A DNA stretch of 64,000 nucleotides from Massilia phosphatilytica (GTDB taxonomy: Bacteria; Pseudomonadota; Gammaproteobacteria; Burkholderiales; Burkholderiaceae_D): positions 1-64,000 of the forward strand of contig NZ_PUIP01000008.1 in assembly GCF_002968015.1 (NCBI RefSeq), given 5' to 3'. Position 1 is the first letter of the stretch. Each line of letters opens with the position of its first letter. The translations under genes and the position numbers were made by a program. The notes beneath the pieces were generated by a model. That model was given only the letters and a program-made list of their open reading frames with translations, searched no databases and had not been told where the DNA came from. Of this stretch, positions 47,143 through 56,274 are shown one piece after another.

Positions 47143-47616
47143 ATGCACAAGCAGATCGCCGGCATGGTACTGGCCAGCGTCGCACCGGCCGTACACGCTA
47201 CGTTGCCCGGCCTCGCGGGCACCTGGACCCTCGTCGCCGCCGACGTCCAGCGGCCCGACGGCAGCGTCGAGCGCGACTACGGCGCGGCGCCGAAGGGCCG
47301 CCTCGCCATCGACGCACAAGGGCGCTACACGCTGCAGATCTTCAAGGCCGAGCGCCCGCGCTTCGCGTCGGCGGACAAGGCGGCCGGCACGAGCGACGAA
47401 TTCCGCGCCGCCGTACTCGGATCCAGCACGCACTTCGGCACCATCGCGCTGGAAGACGGCCAACTGGTGTTCCGCATCGAGGCCGCATCCTTTCCGAACT
47501 GGGAAGGCACCGTGCAGCGGCGCAGCTTCGAATTGCATGGCGATGAACTGCGCTACCGCGTGCCGGCGCGGCCGGACGGCGGCATTCCCATCTCGGTGTG
47601 GCGGCGCCTGCCCTGA
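47143..47616 (+). CDS. Lipocalin-like domain protein, secreted
   Basis: 157 residues. A short signal peptide (HKQIAGMVLASVAPAVHA) is followed by a beta-rich domain matching the lipocalin-like pattern: LAGTWTLVAADVQRPDGS, GRLAIDAQGRYTLQIF, FGTIALEDGQLVFRIEAASFPNWEGTVQRR. The GTW motif is the usual lipocalin start. It has AAGGAGA upstream. A small hydrophobic ligand is likely but unknown. It is divergent from a LysR regulator. Confidence 0.8.
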   Translation: MHKQIAGMVLASVAPAVHATLPGLAGTWTLVAADVQRPDGSVERDYGAAPKGRLAIDAQGRYTLQIFKAERPRFASADKAAGTSDEFRAAVLGSSTHFGTIALEDGQLVFRIEAASFPNWEGTVQRRSFELHGDELRYRVPARPDGGIPISVWRRLP

Positions 47617-47628
47617 CGCCGCGGCCGG

Positions 47629-48933
47629 TCAGGCGATCTCTACCCGGTCGCGGCCGTTCGCCTTGGCGAGGTACAGTGCCCCGTCCGCCCGCTTGATCGC
47701 CGCGCCGATATCTTCCTCCGGCTTCAGCGACGTCACGCCAAAGGATGACGTGACGCGCAACCCGTGCGGCCAGTCCTGGCTCGCCAGCGCCGCGCGCAGT
47801 TTTTCCAGCATCGACACGGCCTGCGGTACATCGGTTTCCGGACACAGGAGCAGGAATTCCTCCCCGCCCCAGCGCACCAGTTTGTCGCTGGCCCGTACGG
47901 CGTCGCGGATGGCCGTGGCGAAGCGCCTCAAGACCTCGTCACCGGCGTCGTGGCCATACTGATCGTTGATCCGCTTGAAATGGTCGAGATCCATGAACAC
48001 GACCGCCATTTCCTGGTCGACGTGGCCGCCGACGTGCAAGCGTTTCATCAGCACTTCCCTGAGTCCCTGGCGATTCAACGCACCTGTCAGCGGATCGGTG
48101 TGGGCCTGGTTGGCGAGGTCGCGCGCCTCCAGTTCCAGCGCCTTGTTGACGGCCGCCAGCAGTTCCAGGCGCGCATTGGTGGCGGAAAGACTGGAGCGGA
48201 CATGCAGCAGGCTCAGCGACAATCCCAGCAGGCCGCAGCCGATCCACGCGCCCACCAGCCAGGTTAGCAGCCTGGTGTTGGATATCCATTTTCCGCGGAA
48301 CTGGATGGACCGCACTTCGATCGTGATCGCCTGGCCTGGCGGTACCGATCCCGTCGAAATCTCGATCGCCGTCACGTTATCGAGCCGGCTGTACGTTTTC
48401 TCCAGCGGGACGTCGTGCGCCGTGATCCACCAGTCCGCGGTGCGCAGGACGTTGACCGGGATCGTGTACGTGGTCTGGGCCGGCGCATCGAATTCGACGG
48501 AGTTGTACCGCTGCGAGTTCCAGTCGCTGACAGTGGAGAATTCCGGCTCAAAGTTCGTCATGTGCAGCCTGATTTTCCTGCCGGATTCCCCCGAATAACG
48601 CATGTCGAACGTGATCGAGTCGAACTGGCTGAAGTCCATGCCCTTCCCGCCTTGCCCCAGGTGGAACTGCAGTTTGCAGAATGGCCAGGCATAGCCCGCA
48701 CGCAGGTCGCAGTGCATCGTGAGGGCATCGCTGGCCGGCACCAGCGACGCGACGGACTTGCCGTTCTCGTTACGGTCGTCGGTGACGGTCACGCCGTACG
48801 GGTGCCGGGGCGAGATCTCGAGGACCCGGGTCATCCCGACGTGCTGCCAGACCAGTAACGTGGGTGTCAGAACCAACAATAGTCCAACCAGGGACTGGAC
48901 TATCGTCATTGCTCGCGCGGATCGACGAATCAT
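47629..48933 (-). CDS. Membrane diguanylate cyclase with periplasmic beta-sandwich sensor
   Basis: 434 residues. Membrane helix 1 (IVQSLVGLLLVLTPTLLVW) precedes a periplasmic region of about 190 residues. In this region FDSITFDMRYSGESGRKIRLHM and VTAIEISTGSVPPGQAITIEVRSIQF resemble carbohydrate-binding (CBM11/CIA30-like) jelly-roll domains. Membrane helix 2, a coiled coil and a GGDEF domain follow. The catalytic RWGGEEFLLL is intact, and RASD five residues earlier is an intact I-site. It should make cyclic di-GMP in response to an extracellular, perhaps sugar, ligand. The start at 48933 is uncertain (48909 is possible). Divergent from eutB. Confidence 0.85.
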   Translation of the reverse strand: MIRRSARAMTIVQSLVGLLLVLTPTLLVWQHVGMTRVLEISPRHPYGVTVTDDRNENGKSVASLVPASDALTMHCDLRAGYAWPFCKLQFHLGQGGKGMDFSQFDSITFDMRYSGESGRKIRLHMTNFEPEFSTVSDWNSQRYNSVEFDAPAQTTYTIPVNVLRTADWWITAHDVPLEKTYSRLDNVTAIEISTGSVPPGQAITIEVRSIQFRGKWISNTRLLTWLVGAWIGCGLLGLSLSLLHVRSSLSATNARLELLAAVNKALELEARDLANQAHTDPLTGALNRQGLREVLMKRLHVGGHVDQEMAVVFMDLDHFKRINDQYGHDAGDEVLRRFATAIRDAVRASDKLVRWGGEEFLLLCPETDVPQAVSMLEKLRAALASQDWPHGLRVTSSFGVTSLKPEEDIGAAIKRADGALYLAKANGRDRVEIA

Positions 48934-49109
48934 TGACGGATCGCTGATGTATTGATTGGCGACCAATATACTGAAATCGTGATGCTGGCGCGACAATTTT
49001 CCGTGCGGCAAACAGTCAGACGGAACGTCAGCCTGGCGGCCATGCATAATGGTGGTTCCCGCGAGCGCGCCGACGTGCCGCTCGTCTCTGTCATCCGGTG
49101 GGGACAATG

Positions 49110-50501
49110 ATGAGTCGATATCACCACACCGTCGGCGTACGGACCTATACGTTTGCCGACCTGCGCGATCTGATGGCCAGGGCGACGCCCGCACGCTCCG
49201 GCGATCATCTTGCCGGCGTGGCTGCCGGCAGCGCCGAAGAGCGCGTGGCCGCGCAGATGGCCCTTGCCGACCTGCCGCTCACGACCTTTTTGAACGAAGC
49301 GGTCGTACCCTACGAGACGGATGAGGTCACGCGCCTGATCGTCGACGAACACGACGCCCCGGCGTTCATGCGCATCCATCACTTGACGGTAGGCGATTTC
49401 CGCAACTGGCTGCTGGGCGACGAGGCCGACACGGCGACGCTGGCCCAGGTCGCCCCCGGGATCACGCCCGAGATGGCGGCCGCCGTGTCGAAGATCATGC
49501 GGATCCAGGACCTCGTCCTCGTCGCACGCAAGTGCCGTCCGGTCACGCGCTTCCGCAACACGATCGGCCTGCCGGGCACGATGTCGACCCGCCTGCAGCC
49601 GAACCACCCGACCGACGACGCGTTCGGCATCGCCGCCAGCCTGTTCGACGGCCTGCTGTACGGGAATGGCGATGCGGTCATCGGCATCAACCCCGCGACG
49701 GACAACGTGCCGCAGGTCATCCGCCTCGTCGAGATGCTGGACGACATCATCTCGCGCTACAACGTCCCGACCCAGTCCTGCGTGCTGACGCATGTGACCA
49801 ACACGATCGCCGCGATCGACCGGGGCGCGCCCGTCGACCTGGTATTCCAGTCGATCGCCGGGACGCAGGCCGCCAACGCCAGCTTCGGCATCGACCTCGC
49901 GCTCCTGGCGGAAGCGCACGCGGCCGCCCTGTCGCTGCGACGCGGCACGGTGGGCGACAACGTCATGTATTTCGAGACCGGACAAGGCAGCGCGTTGTCC
50001 GCCAATGCCAACCACGGCGTCGACCAGCAAACCTGCGAGGCACGCGCCTATGCCGTGGCGCGCAAGTTCAAGCCGCTGCTGGTGAATACGGTGGTCGGTT
50101 TCATGGGACCGGAATACCTGTACGATGGAAAGCAGATCATCCGCGCCGGCCTGGAAGACCACTTCTGCGCCAAGCTCCTCGGACTCCCGATGGGCTGCGA
50201 CGTGTGCTACACCAATCACGCGGAAGCGGACCAGGACGACATGGACGTGCTGCTGACGATGCTCGGCACCGCCGGATGCACGTTCGTGATGGGCGTCCCG
50301 GGTGCGGACGACATCATGCTGAACTACCAGACCACCTCGTTCCATGATGCGCTGTACGCGCGCCGCGCCTTGAACCTCCAGCCCGCGCCGGAATTCCACG
50401 CGTGGCTGCGCGACATGGGCATCTTCACGGGCGACGGGGAGATCACCCTGGGCCGCACCCTGCCCGCGCCGTTCGAACGCGCGCTGACGCGGCTCACCTG
50501 A
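49110..50501 (+). CDS. eutB: Ethanolamine ammonia-lyase large subunit
   Basis: 463 residues. The large subunit of the adenosylcobalamin-dependent enzyme that converts ethanolamine to acetaldehyde and ammonia. [55 protein letters not shown] and [22 protein letters not shown] are characteristic EutB segments that build the TIM-barrel substrate site. The ATG 49110 has GTGGGG at suitable spacing; ATG 49107 is an alternative. eutC follows by 10 nt. No microcompartment genes, eutA or eutR are seen here, so this is the short, non-compartment type. Confidence 0.96.
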   Translation: MSRYHHTVGVRTYTFADLRDLMARATPARSGDHLAGVAAGSAEERVAAQMALADLPLTTFLNEAVVPYETDEVTRLIVDEHDAPAFMRIHHLTVGDFRNWLLGDEADTATLAQVAPGITPEMAAAVSKIMRIQDLVLVARKCRPVTRFRNTIGLPGTMSTRLQPNHPTDDAFGIAASLFDGLLYGNGDAVIGINPATDNVPQVIRLVEMLDDIISRYNVPTQSCVLTHVTNTIAAIDRGAPVDLVFQSIAGTQAANASFGIDLALLAEAHAAALSLRRGTVGDNVMYFETGQGSALSANANHGVDQQTCEARAYAVARKFKPLLVNTVVGFMGPEYLYDGKQIIRAGLEDHFCAKLLGLPMGCDVCYTNHAEADQDDMDVLLTMLGTAGCTFVMGVPGADDIMLNYQTTSFHDALYARRALNLQPAPEFHAWLRDMGIFTGDGEITLGRTLPAPFERALTRLT

Positions 50502-50511
50502 GGAGGATGTC

Positions 50512-51324
50512 GTGCCGGACACCATCGTCACACCCAACCCCTGGCAGGCACTGCGCCAGTTCACGGCCGCGCGCATCGCGCTCGGCCACACGGGTGTCAG
50601 CCAGCCGACGTCGGCCCAGCTGGATTTCCAGCTCGCGCACGCGCGCGCGCGGGATGCCGTGCACCTGGCGCTCGATACGCAGGCACTGCGGACCGATATC
50701 GAGGCCGTGTGGCCCGAGATCGGTCCTTGCGTACAGTTGCACAGCGCAGCCGCCAACCGCAACGTCTACCTGCAGCGTCCCGATCTCGGACGGCGGCTGG
50801 ATGACGATTCCCGCGCCGCCCTGGCAGCCCTGCGCGCGCGCGCGCCGGAGACGCGGCCCTACGACGTCGCCTTCGTGGTCGCGGATGGGCTGTCCGCGCT
50901 CGCGGTCGCGCAGAACGGGGCCCCCTTCCTGCAGGTGATGCGTGAACGGCTTCTGCAGGAGCAATGGCTGGTTGCCCCGCCTGCCATCGTGCTGCAGGGG
51001 CGCGTGGCGGTCGGCGACGAAGTCGGCGAACTCCTGGGGGCGAACACGGTCGTCGTCCTTGTCGGCGAGCGTCCGGGCCTCAGTTCGCCCGACAGCATGG
51101 GCCTGTATGTCACGTGGGCGCCCCGCGTCGGTCTGACCGATGAGCGACGCAACTGCATCTCGAACGTCAGGCCGGCCGGTCAACGCTACGACGAGGCCGC
51201 GGGCAGACTGCATTACCTGCTCACGGAAGCGCGCCGGCGCGGGCTGACGGGTGTGGATCTCAAGGATGAGACGGGTGGTTCGGTCGCGTTTGCGGGGGAA
51301 GACAAGCGTAATTTTCTGCTGTGA
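50512..51324 (+). CDS. eutC: Ethanolamine ammonia-lyase small subunit
   Basis: 270 residues with a GTG start and a strong GAGGAGG ribosome site. The small subunit contributes to cobalamin binding. [26 protein letters not shown] is the typical N-terminus; [55 protein letters not shown] and [25 protein letters not shown] are conserved. It forms a two-gene operon with eutB. Confidence 0.96.
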   Translation: MPDTIVTPNPWQALRQFTAARIALGHTGVSQPTSAQLDFQLAHARARDAVHLALDTQALRTDIEAVWPEIGPCVQLHSAAANRNVYLQRPDLGRRLDDDSRAALAALRARAPETRPYDVAFVVADGLSALAVAQNGAPFLQVMRERLLQEQWLVAPPAIVLQGRVAVGDEVGELLGANTVVVLVGERPGLSSPDSMGLYVTWAPRVGLTDERRNCISNVRPAGQRYDEAAGRLHYLLTEARRRGLTGVDLKDETGGSVAFAGEDKRNFLL

Positions 51325-51397
51325 CGGACGCGATGGCTCGAGCGGGAATCAATGACCGTCACTGTACGCGACGGCCATTGCTCAGCAGTCTGATTCA

Positions 51398-51580
51398 TCA
51401 ATAGCAAACAATCGACTTGCCTGTGGACGACACTTCGCACTGGCCAGTAAGAAGACCCCATGCAACGGTAGCCACGTCGACTACTTTGTCCACAATTTTG
51501 TTACCGCCAACAACAGCGGCCATTGCTTTCTGGTCCAGTTCTTCAACGACAGCCAGGTCTTTGATCGTGAGGGTAGCCAT
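51398..51580 (-). CDS. Orphan double-glycine-leader peptide (bacteriocin/RiPP precursor-like)
   Basis: 60 residues. The N-terminal MATLTIKDLAVVEELDQKAM followed by AAVVGG is a leader of the double-glycine type (conserved E-L-D-x-K-A-M-A-A-V-x-G-G pattern in Burkholderiales small peptides). The 33-residue remainder, NKIVDKVVDVATVAWGLLTG then QCEVSSTGKSIVCY, is amphipathic and has two Cys that could form a disulphide. GGAGAA lies upstream. A peptidase-containing ABC exporter or modifying enzyme would be expected but none is in the window. It may be secreted by a distant exporter, or serve another role. Confidence 0.72.
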   Translation of the reverse strand: MATLTIKDLAVVEELDQKAMAAVVGGNKIVDKVVDVATVAWGLLTGQCEVSSTGKSIVCY

Positions 51581-51936
51581 TTCAATTCTCCATTGGGGTT
51601 ACATCTGGGTTGGGTTGGGTTTGCCTTTCGGCGGTGTGAAGAGTTCGGTTCACACCTCCATCATTGCAATAGCCATGCCAGGTGTGGGACGTGGAGCGAC
51701 TACGCGTTCCAAGTCATGGAAAAACTTCGGGTTTCCCCCCTAAATAGCAGCGCCAGACTGTGTGCTTACAAAAGCGTTGATGCGCTGGCGTGTTCGCTCG
51801 AGACCAACACAATGCGGGCCTAAGTTCGCTACGACACAACAGCTACAGCGGCGTTAGCTGATCGCTTGTTGCGAGACATCCAAGTGCCTCATCATCGACG
51901 TGTATTCGATGCTCGAACCAGCCGCATCAGACGTTC
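51581..51936. other. Gene-free gap between leader peptide and hipA
   Basis: 356 bp, lower in GC than the surroundings, with no credible coding sequence on either strand. It holds short GGGTT repeats (51608-51622) before the peptide gene and must contain that gene's promoter on the minus strand. No transposase, att-like repeat or RNA gene is evident. Confidence 0.5.
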
Positions 51937-53283
51937 TTAGTTTGGCGGCATTGCTTCCAGCGCGTGCGCCGCGGCCAGCATGCCATCCAGAACCTTGTCC
52001 GCTACTGCGGCTGAGAAGCCGACCGGAAGCTCACTGCGGACCTTCTCCACGACATCCGGCGTGCGCGCGATGAGCTCCTTGAGCAGCGGCTCCGCGTTAT
52101 CGCCGTAGCCGACCTTTTTCGCGGTGCTGTTGAAGTGCCGTCGTTGGATGTCGCGCGCCAGGTAGTGCCGGTTCTTGCCGAGGAGGGCCATCGCCATTTT
52201 GACTTCGTATTCCGACCATTGGTTCGGGCCCGGGCCCATGACGGGGTAGGCCGACATCACATCATAGATAGGCGTCAGGTTGAAGCGGCCCGTGCCGGCC
52301 AACAGCTGGATGCTGAAGTTCTTGGCGTGGCCGTCCGGCGCGCGCATCATCCAGAACAGCAGCTGCGACGCCATCAGCGTGCGCATGTCCTCTTTGGCCT
52401 GCTGCGACTGCTGGACCAGGGTGAAAATTTGCTGCAGGCCGGGGCCGCCTTCATTCTCATACTTCACCAGGGGCGACGTGCCAGTGGCCTGGCAGAAGTC
52501 TTCCTGGACGAGCCGGAACAGTTGCTGACCATTGGCCGCGCGCACCCGGTCGAAGCGCTCGACGACGAGGACACGCTGCTTGCCGAAGGTAGCAATCTCG
52601 GCGTTCGCCGTGGGCAAGCCAAATTCCTTGAACAGTCGCAGGCAGAGCCACTCGTTGTCGACCGAGGTCGAGAAGTCAGCTTTGCGGCCGCCGACCAGTC
52701 CGATTGGAAGCTTGAAGATGTGCGTCGTCGGCGTGGCGCCGCGCGGCTTCATCCATTTGCCATCCCACCACAGGAATGCGTCCTTCTCTTGTGCGCCAGC
52801 CAGAGAAATCCGGAAGTCGTCGTCTGAGGCCTGCGGGCCGCCGCGCTGGTCTGGGTTCACCACATCCAGGAGGTGGCGTTCGATGGCTTCGTCATCGACT
52901 GCAGTGCCGTCCACGTGGCCAAGGCCCTCGGGCTGGACGCCATCCGGCAGCAGCTGCAGGGCGCCAACGCAGTCGCGGCCGATGGCGGCCAGCAGGTCGA
53001 ACGCGTCAACGGAGCCCGTCTTGAACCGGACCGCGACCCGTCTGCGAATCGAATCGCTGTCGGGCAGCAGGCCGTCGAAGTAGTGGGAGACCCGGGCTCC
53101 CTTCAGCGGCTCATTGTGCAGGTTGAAGGGTAGCGACAGAGAGATAGGGCGGCCGCGCGGTGAGGCGCACCAGCCGGCATCGTACTGCAGCTCCGAGTTG
53201 CCGGCGGCGTTGACCGTCCAGCGGCCGACATACTCTCCGTTGGCCCAGAGATTGAGGGTTTGGCTGTGCGAGCGACGTCCCAT
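51937..53283 (-). CDS. hipA: HipA-type toxin kinase
   Basis: 448-residue Ser/Thr kinase of the HipA family, the toxin of a type II toxin-antitoxin pair. LLAAIGRDCVGALQLLP is the N-terminal subdomain signature, SLAGAQEKDAFLWWDGKWMKP the P-loop region, APDGHAKNFSIQLL the catalytic loop with Asp, and LTPIYDVMSAYPVM the metal-binding DFG-equivalent. The motifs appear intact. The start MGRRSHSQTLNLW is typical; an ATG at 53292 overlapping the hipB stop is possible. Translationally close to hipB. In E. coli HipA phosphorylates GltX and induces persistence; the target here is unknown. Confidence 0.92.
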   Translation of the reverse strand: MGRRSHSQTLNLWANGEYVGRWTVNAAGNSELQYDAGWCASPRGRPISLSLPFNLHNEPLKGARVSHYFDGLLPDSDSIRRRVAVRFKTGSVDAFDLLAAIGRDCVGALQLLPDGVQPEGLGHVDGTAVDDEAIERHLLDVVNPDQRGGPQASDDDFRISLAGAQEKDAFLWWDGKWMKPRGATPTTHIFKLPIGLVGGRKADFSTSVDNEWLCLRLFKEFGLPTANAEIATFGKQRVLVVERFDRVRAANGQQLFRLVQEDFCQATGTSPLVKYENEGGPGLQQIFTLVQQSQQAKEDMRTLMASQLLFWMMRAPDGHAKNFSIQLLAGTGRFNLTPIYDVMSAYPVMGPGPNQWSEYEVKMAMALLGKNRHYLARDIQRRHFNSTAKKVGYGDNAEPLLKELIARTPDVVEKVRSELPVGFSAAVADKVLDGMLAAAHALEAMPPN

Positions 53284-53285
53284 GA

Positions 53286-53549
53286 TTACCATTCGGCCGA
53301 GCTGCTGGCCGCCGACGTGTCCCTCTCGCCGAGTTTAAGCTCCAGCTCTAGTGCCGAGCACCAGCTGAGCAGCTGCTTGACGCTGAGTTCCTCGGGGTGA
53401 TTCTCGAGGTGCGAGAGGCGGTTCTGGCTGACCCCGACATAGCCCGCCAGCACAGCTTGCGTGATTTTGTGCCGTTTGCGCGTGGTCTTGAGGAGCTGCC
53501 CGAGATGGGACGCCGTAGAGAGCGTATGGTAGTCAGGCGTGAGAGGCAT
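53286..53549 (-). CDS. hipB: HipB-like antitoxin, XRE-family HTH
   Basis: 87 residues from MPLTPDYHTLSTASHLGQLL. The helix-turn-helix is KTTRKRHKITQAVLAGYVGVSQNRLSHLENHPEELSVKQLLSWCSALE. The C-terminus is a short Ala/Ser tail, so no long degradation tail is present. An in-frame ATG at 53606 would lie inside the operators and is rejected; 53549 has GGGG 10 nt upstream. It neutralises HipA and represses the operon through four upstream operators. Confidence 0.9.
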   Translation of the reverse strand: MPLTPDYHTLSTASHLGQLLKTTRKRHKITQAVLAGYVGVSQNRLSHLENHPEELSVKQLLSWCSALELELKLGERDTSAASSSAEW

Positions 53550-53556
53550 AGACAAA

Positions 53557-53651
53557 TATCCCCTATTCAGATACGTTGATTTTATCTGAGTAACAGATAA
53601 AGTCAATATATCCGAAAAACAGATAAACTAGCTTTAGCCGATATACGGATA
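53557..53651. promoter_or_regulatory. Four hipBA operators at exact 26-bp periodicity
   Basis: Four 17-bp sites of the form TATCyG-N5-CrGATA start at 53557, 53583, 53609 and 53635, each exactly 26 bp from the last. Sites: TATCCC-CTATT-CAGATA, TATCTG-AGTAA-CAGATA (perfect), TATCCG-AAAAA-CAGATA and TAGCCG-ATATA-CGGATA. On the minus strand a promoter TTGACT (53606-53601) / TAAAAT (53584-53579) has the perfect site 2 in its spacer. Confidence 0.85.
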
Positions 53652-53807
53652 AAATCGCAGGGACACCGCCAAGCCGCGCCGAGCGACGTCTACCCAGCAG
53701 ATTGGCTCTCAGGGGACGTCGTCAAGATGCAAAAAGGCTGTGCTGAAGTCCGCAATGTAGCGGCCAAAATTACTTACCAATTACCTGCGAACTCGGCCAG
53801 AAACGAA

Positions 53808-53833
53808 AAAGGCCAGCTGAGAAGCTGGCCTAA
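53808..53833 (-). terminator. Terminator after tRNA-Pro
   Basis: GGCCAGCT pairs with AGCTGGCC around GAGA, with TTTTT following on the minus strand, 14 nt past the tRNA 3' end. Confidence 0.8.
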
Positions 53834-53847
53834 CTCTTTGAATTCAT

Positions 53848-53924
<77 letters not shown>

Positions 53925-53983
53925 ACTCGGGCCACAATTATAACAGAGGGACGCCGGATGACTAGTCTTTTTGTCACGGGAAA

Positions 53984-55879
53984 CTATTTCCAGTCCCCAC
54001 GTAACGCCAGCACTTCCTCGTACAGCGCCTCCGGCGTGACCTGCTGCGGCGGCACCGGCCGCCCCACCGCCAGCGCCAGCCGCGACCGCAGGCCGCGGGT
54101 CAGCGAGCGCTCGAACACGTTGGACGGATCGCGCGAAAACACGCTGCCCCACAGTCCGCGCAGCGCCATCGGGATCACGGGCACCTGGCTGCGCGCGACG
54201 ATCTTGGCGATGCCGCCGCGGAATTCGTTCAGCTCGCCCGTGCGCGTCAGTTTCCCCTCCGGGAAGATGCACACGAGTTCTCCTTCGTGCAGCGCCTGGG
54301 CGATGTCGACGAAGGCCTTTTCCATCAGCCACGGATTCTCGTGCGCCGGCGCGATCGGGATTGCCTTGCCGGTGCGGAAGATGAAGCCCAGCAGCGGCGT
54401 CTTGAAGATGCGGTGGTCCATCACGAAGCGGATCGGGCGCGGGCTCGCGGCCAGGATGACGATGGCGTCGACATAGCTGACGTGGTTGCAGACGAGGACC
54501 GCGGCGCCCTCTTCCGGGATGCGCTCGACGTCCACGGTCGACACGCGGTGGATCGTGTGGATCAGCAGCCAGGCCAGGAAGCGCATCAGGAATTCCGGCA
54601 CCAGCGAGAAGATATAGATGGCGACCACGGCGTTCAGCAGCGCCGTCGTCAGGAACATCTCGGGGATGCTGAAACCGCGGCCGATCAGGAAGACTGCGAC
54701 GCCGGCCGAGCCCACCATGAACAGCGCGTTGAGGATGTTCATGCCCGCGATGGTGCGCGAGACGTGCGCCGGGTCGCAGCGCGTCTGGATCAGCGCGAAC
54801 AGCGGCACGATGAAGAAGCCGCCGAACACGCCCAGCAGCAGGATGTCGGCCAGGATGCGGAGCGTGCCGTGCTGCGCCAGCACGCCGGCGAAATCGACGG
54901 GCGCCGTGTTCGTGTAGCCGAGGCTCGCGAAATACAGGTCGATGCCGAACAGCGACAGGCCGATGGCGCCGAACGGCACGAGGCCGATTTCGACCTTGCG
55001 GCCGGAGAGCTTTTCGCACAGCAGCGAGCCGGTGCCGATCCCCAGCGAGAAGATGGTCAGCAGCAGCACGAACACGCTGTGGTCGCCGTGCAGGTACTCC
55101 TTCGCGTACAGCGGGAACTGCGACAGCACGAGGGCGCCATAGAACCAGAACCAGGAATTGCCCAGCATCGACAGGAACACGGTGCGGTTCTTCTTCGAGA
55201 ACGCCAGGTTGCGCACGGATTCCGCGACGAAGTTCGCGCTGATCTTCAGCGCCGGCGCGGGCGCCGGCGACGCCGGGATGCGCCAGCTCGTGACGAGGCC
55301 CAGCACGGCGACGGCCAGCGTCCCGAACGCGACGAGGTGCACGCCGGCGGCGCCGTGGCCGGCCAGGATCGCGCCCATCACTTCGCCCAGCAGGATGCCG
55401 ACGAACGTGCCCATCTCGATGACGCCGTTGCCGCCCACGAGTTCTTCCGGTTTCAGGTGCTGCGGCAGATAGGCGTATTTCACGGGGCCGAACAGCGTGG
55501 AGTGCACGCCCATGCCGGCGACGGCGGCGACGAGCAACCACAGGTTGTGCGTCAGCCAGCCGATGGCCGCGATGCCCATGATGCCGATCTCGAGCAGCTT
55601 GACGAAGCGCGCCAGCCGGCCCTTCTCGACCTTGTCCGCGATCTGACCCGCGGTGGCGGAGAACACGACGTACGGCAGGATGAACAGGCCCGGGATCAGG
55701 TTGTTCAGCAGCGCCGCGGGCAGCGTGGTCCAGGCCAGCGCGTCATAAGTCAGCACGACCAGCAGCGCCGTCTTGAACAGGTTGTCGTTGAAGGCGCCCA
55801 GGAACTGGGTCCAGAAAAACGGGCCGAAGCGGCGCTCGGTGAGTAGCGCGAACTGGCTGCGAGGGGTCGTGTGGCTCAT
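53984..55879 (-). CDS. LplT-PlsC fusion: MFS lysophospholipid transporter plus acyltransferase
   Basis: 631 residues. The N-terminal about 410 residues form a 12-helix MFS transporter of the LplT type (FWTQFLGAFNDNLFKTALLV, HSTLFGPVKYAYLPQHL). Residues 451-631 are a PlsC-like 1-acylglycerol-phosphate acyltransferase domain with NHVSYVD (465-471, catalytic His/Asp) and FPEGK (539-543). In E. coli LplT flips lysophospholipid and Aas reacylates it; here transport and acyl transfer are in one chain, but the acyl-ACP synthetase part of Aas is missing. The start MSHTTPRSQF at 55879 is preferred. Role: phospholipid repair in the inner membrane. Confidence 0.9.
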   Translation of the reverse strand: MSHTTPRSQFALLTERRFGPFFWTQFLGAFNDNLFKTALLVVLTYDALAWTTLPAALLNNLIPGLFILPYVVFSATAGQIADKVEKGRLARFVKLLEIGIMGIAAIGWLTHNLWLLVAAVAGMGVHSTLFGPVKYAYLPQHLKPEELVGGNGVIEMGTFVGILLGEVMGAILAGHGAAGVHLVAFGTLAVAVLGLVTSWRIPASPAPAPALKISANFVAESVRNLAFSKKNRTVFLSMLGNSWFWFYGALVLSQFPLYAKEYLHGDHSVFVLLLTIFSLGIGTGSLLCEKLSGRKVEIGLVPFGAIGLSLFGIDLYFASLGYTNTAPVDFAGVLAQHGTLRILADILLLGVFGGFFIVPLFALIQTRCDPAHVSRTIAGMNILNALFMVGSAGVAVFLIGRGFSIPEMFLTTALLNAVVAIYIFSLVPEFLMRFLAWLLIHTIHRVSTVDVERIPEEGAAVLVCNHVSYVDAIVILAASPRPIRFVMDHRIFKTPLLGFIFRTGKAIPIAPAHENPWLMEKAFVDIAQALHEGELVCIFPEGKLTRTGELNEFRGGIAKIVARSQVPVIPMALRGLWGSVFSRDPSNVFERSLTRGLRSRLALAVGRPVPPQQVTPEALYEEVLALRGDWK

Positions 55880-56274
55880 GCTCGTCGAAGCGGAATGTGA
55901 ACGAAGCGACAATCTACATCACAACCGCCGGGTTGAACACATGATGTTGCTGGGTGCGAATCAATGGTCGCGGATTCCGCTACCCGCGGCGACTGGCGCG
56001 ACTACCTGATTCAAAAATAATTCACGATCGGTGAGTATTCGTGAGGCTTTTGCCGGCTCCGCCCACCTACAATGCGGTCCATTCACCGACCGGCAACCAT
56101 AAAACCACAAGCCATGTCGGACTTCCCTCCCCAGCCAGGCGATGCAGCGCGGTCCGATGTCCGTACCGCGCACGACAGCTTTCCGCTCGCGCGGAAACGA
56201 TCGCGCTGGCGGCGGTGCCGCGCTGACGCGATCGATGATGTGCCCTTTCTCTTACACTCACAGGAGCACCATTG
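55880..56274. other. Gap with one weak open frame upstream of the small secreted protein
   Basis: 395 bp. An open frame at 56114-56275 (MSDFPPQPGDAARSDVRTAH..., 53 codons, Arg-rich end) stops in TGATG overlapping the next start, which would allow coupling. It lacks a ribosome site and has no recognisable domain, so I do not call it a gene. The remainder must hold the promoters of both flanking genes. Confidence 0.4.

Noticed and set aside
51593-51823. 76-codon plus-strand frame between the leader peptide and hipA
   Set aside because: Composition is unlike coding DNA here, there is no ribosome site, and it runs through the probable promoter of the leader peptide.
53550-53606. Longer HipB start at 53606
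   Set aside because: It would place coding sequence across the operator sites and the -10/-35 region; the internal ATG at 53549 fits the HTH family.
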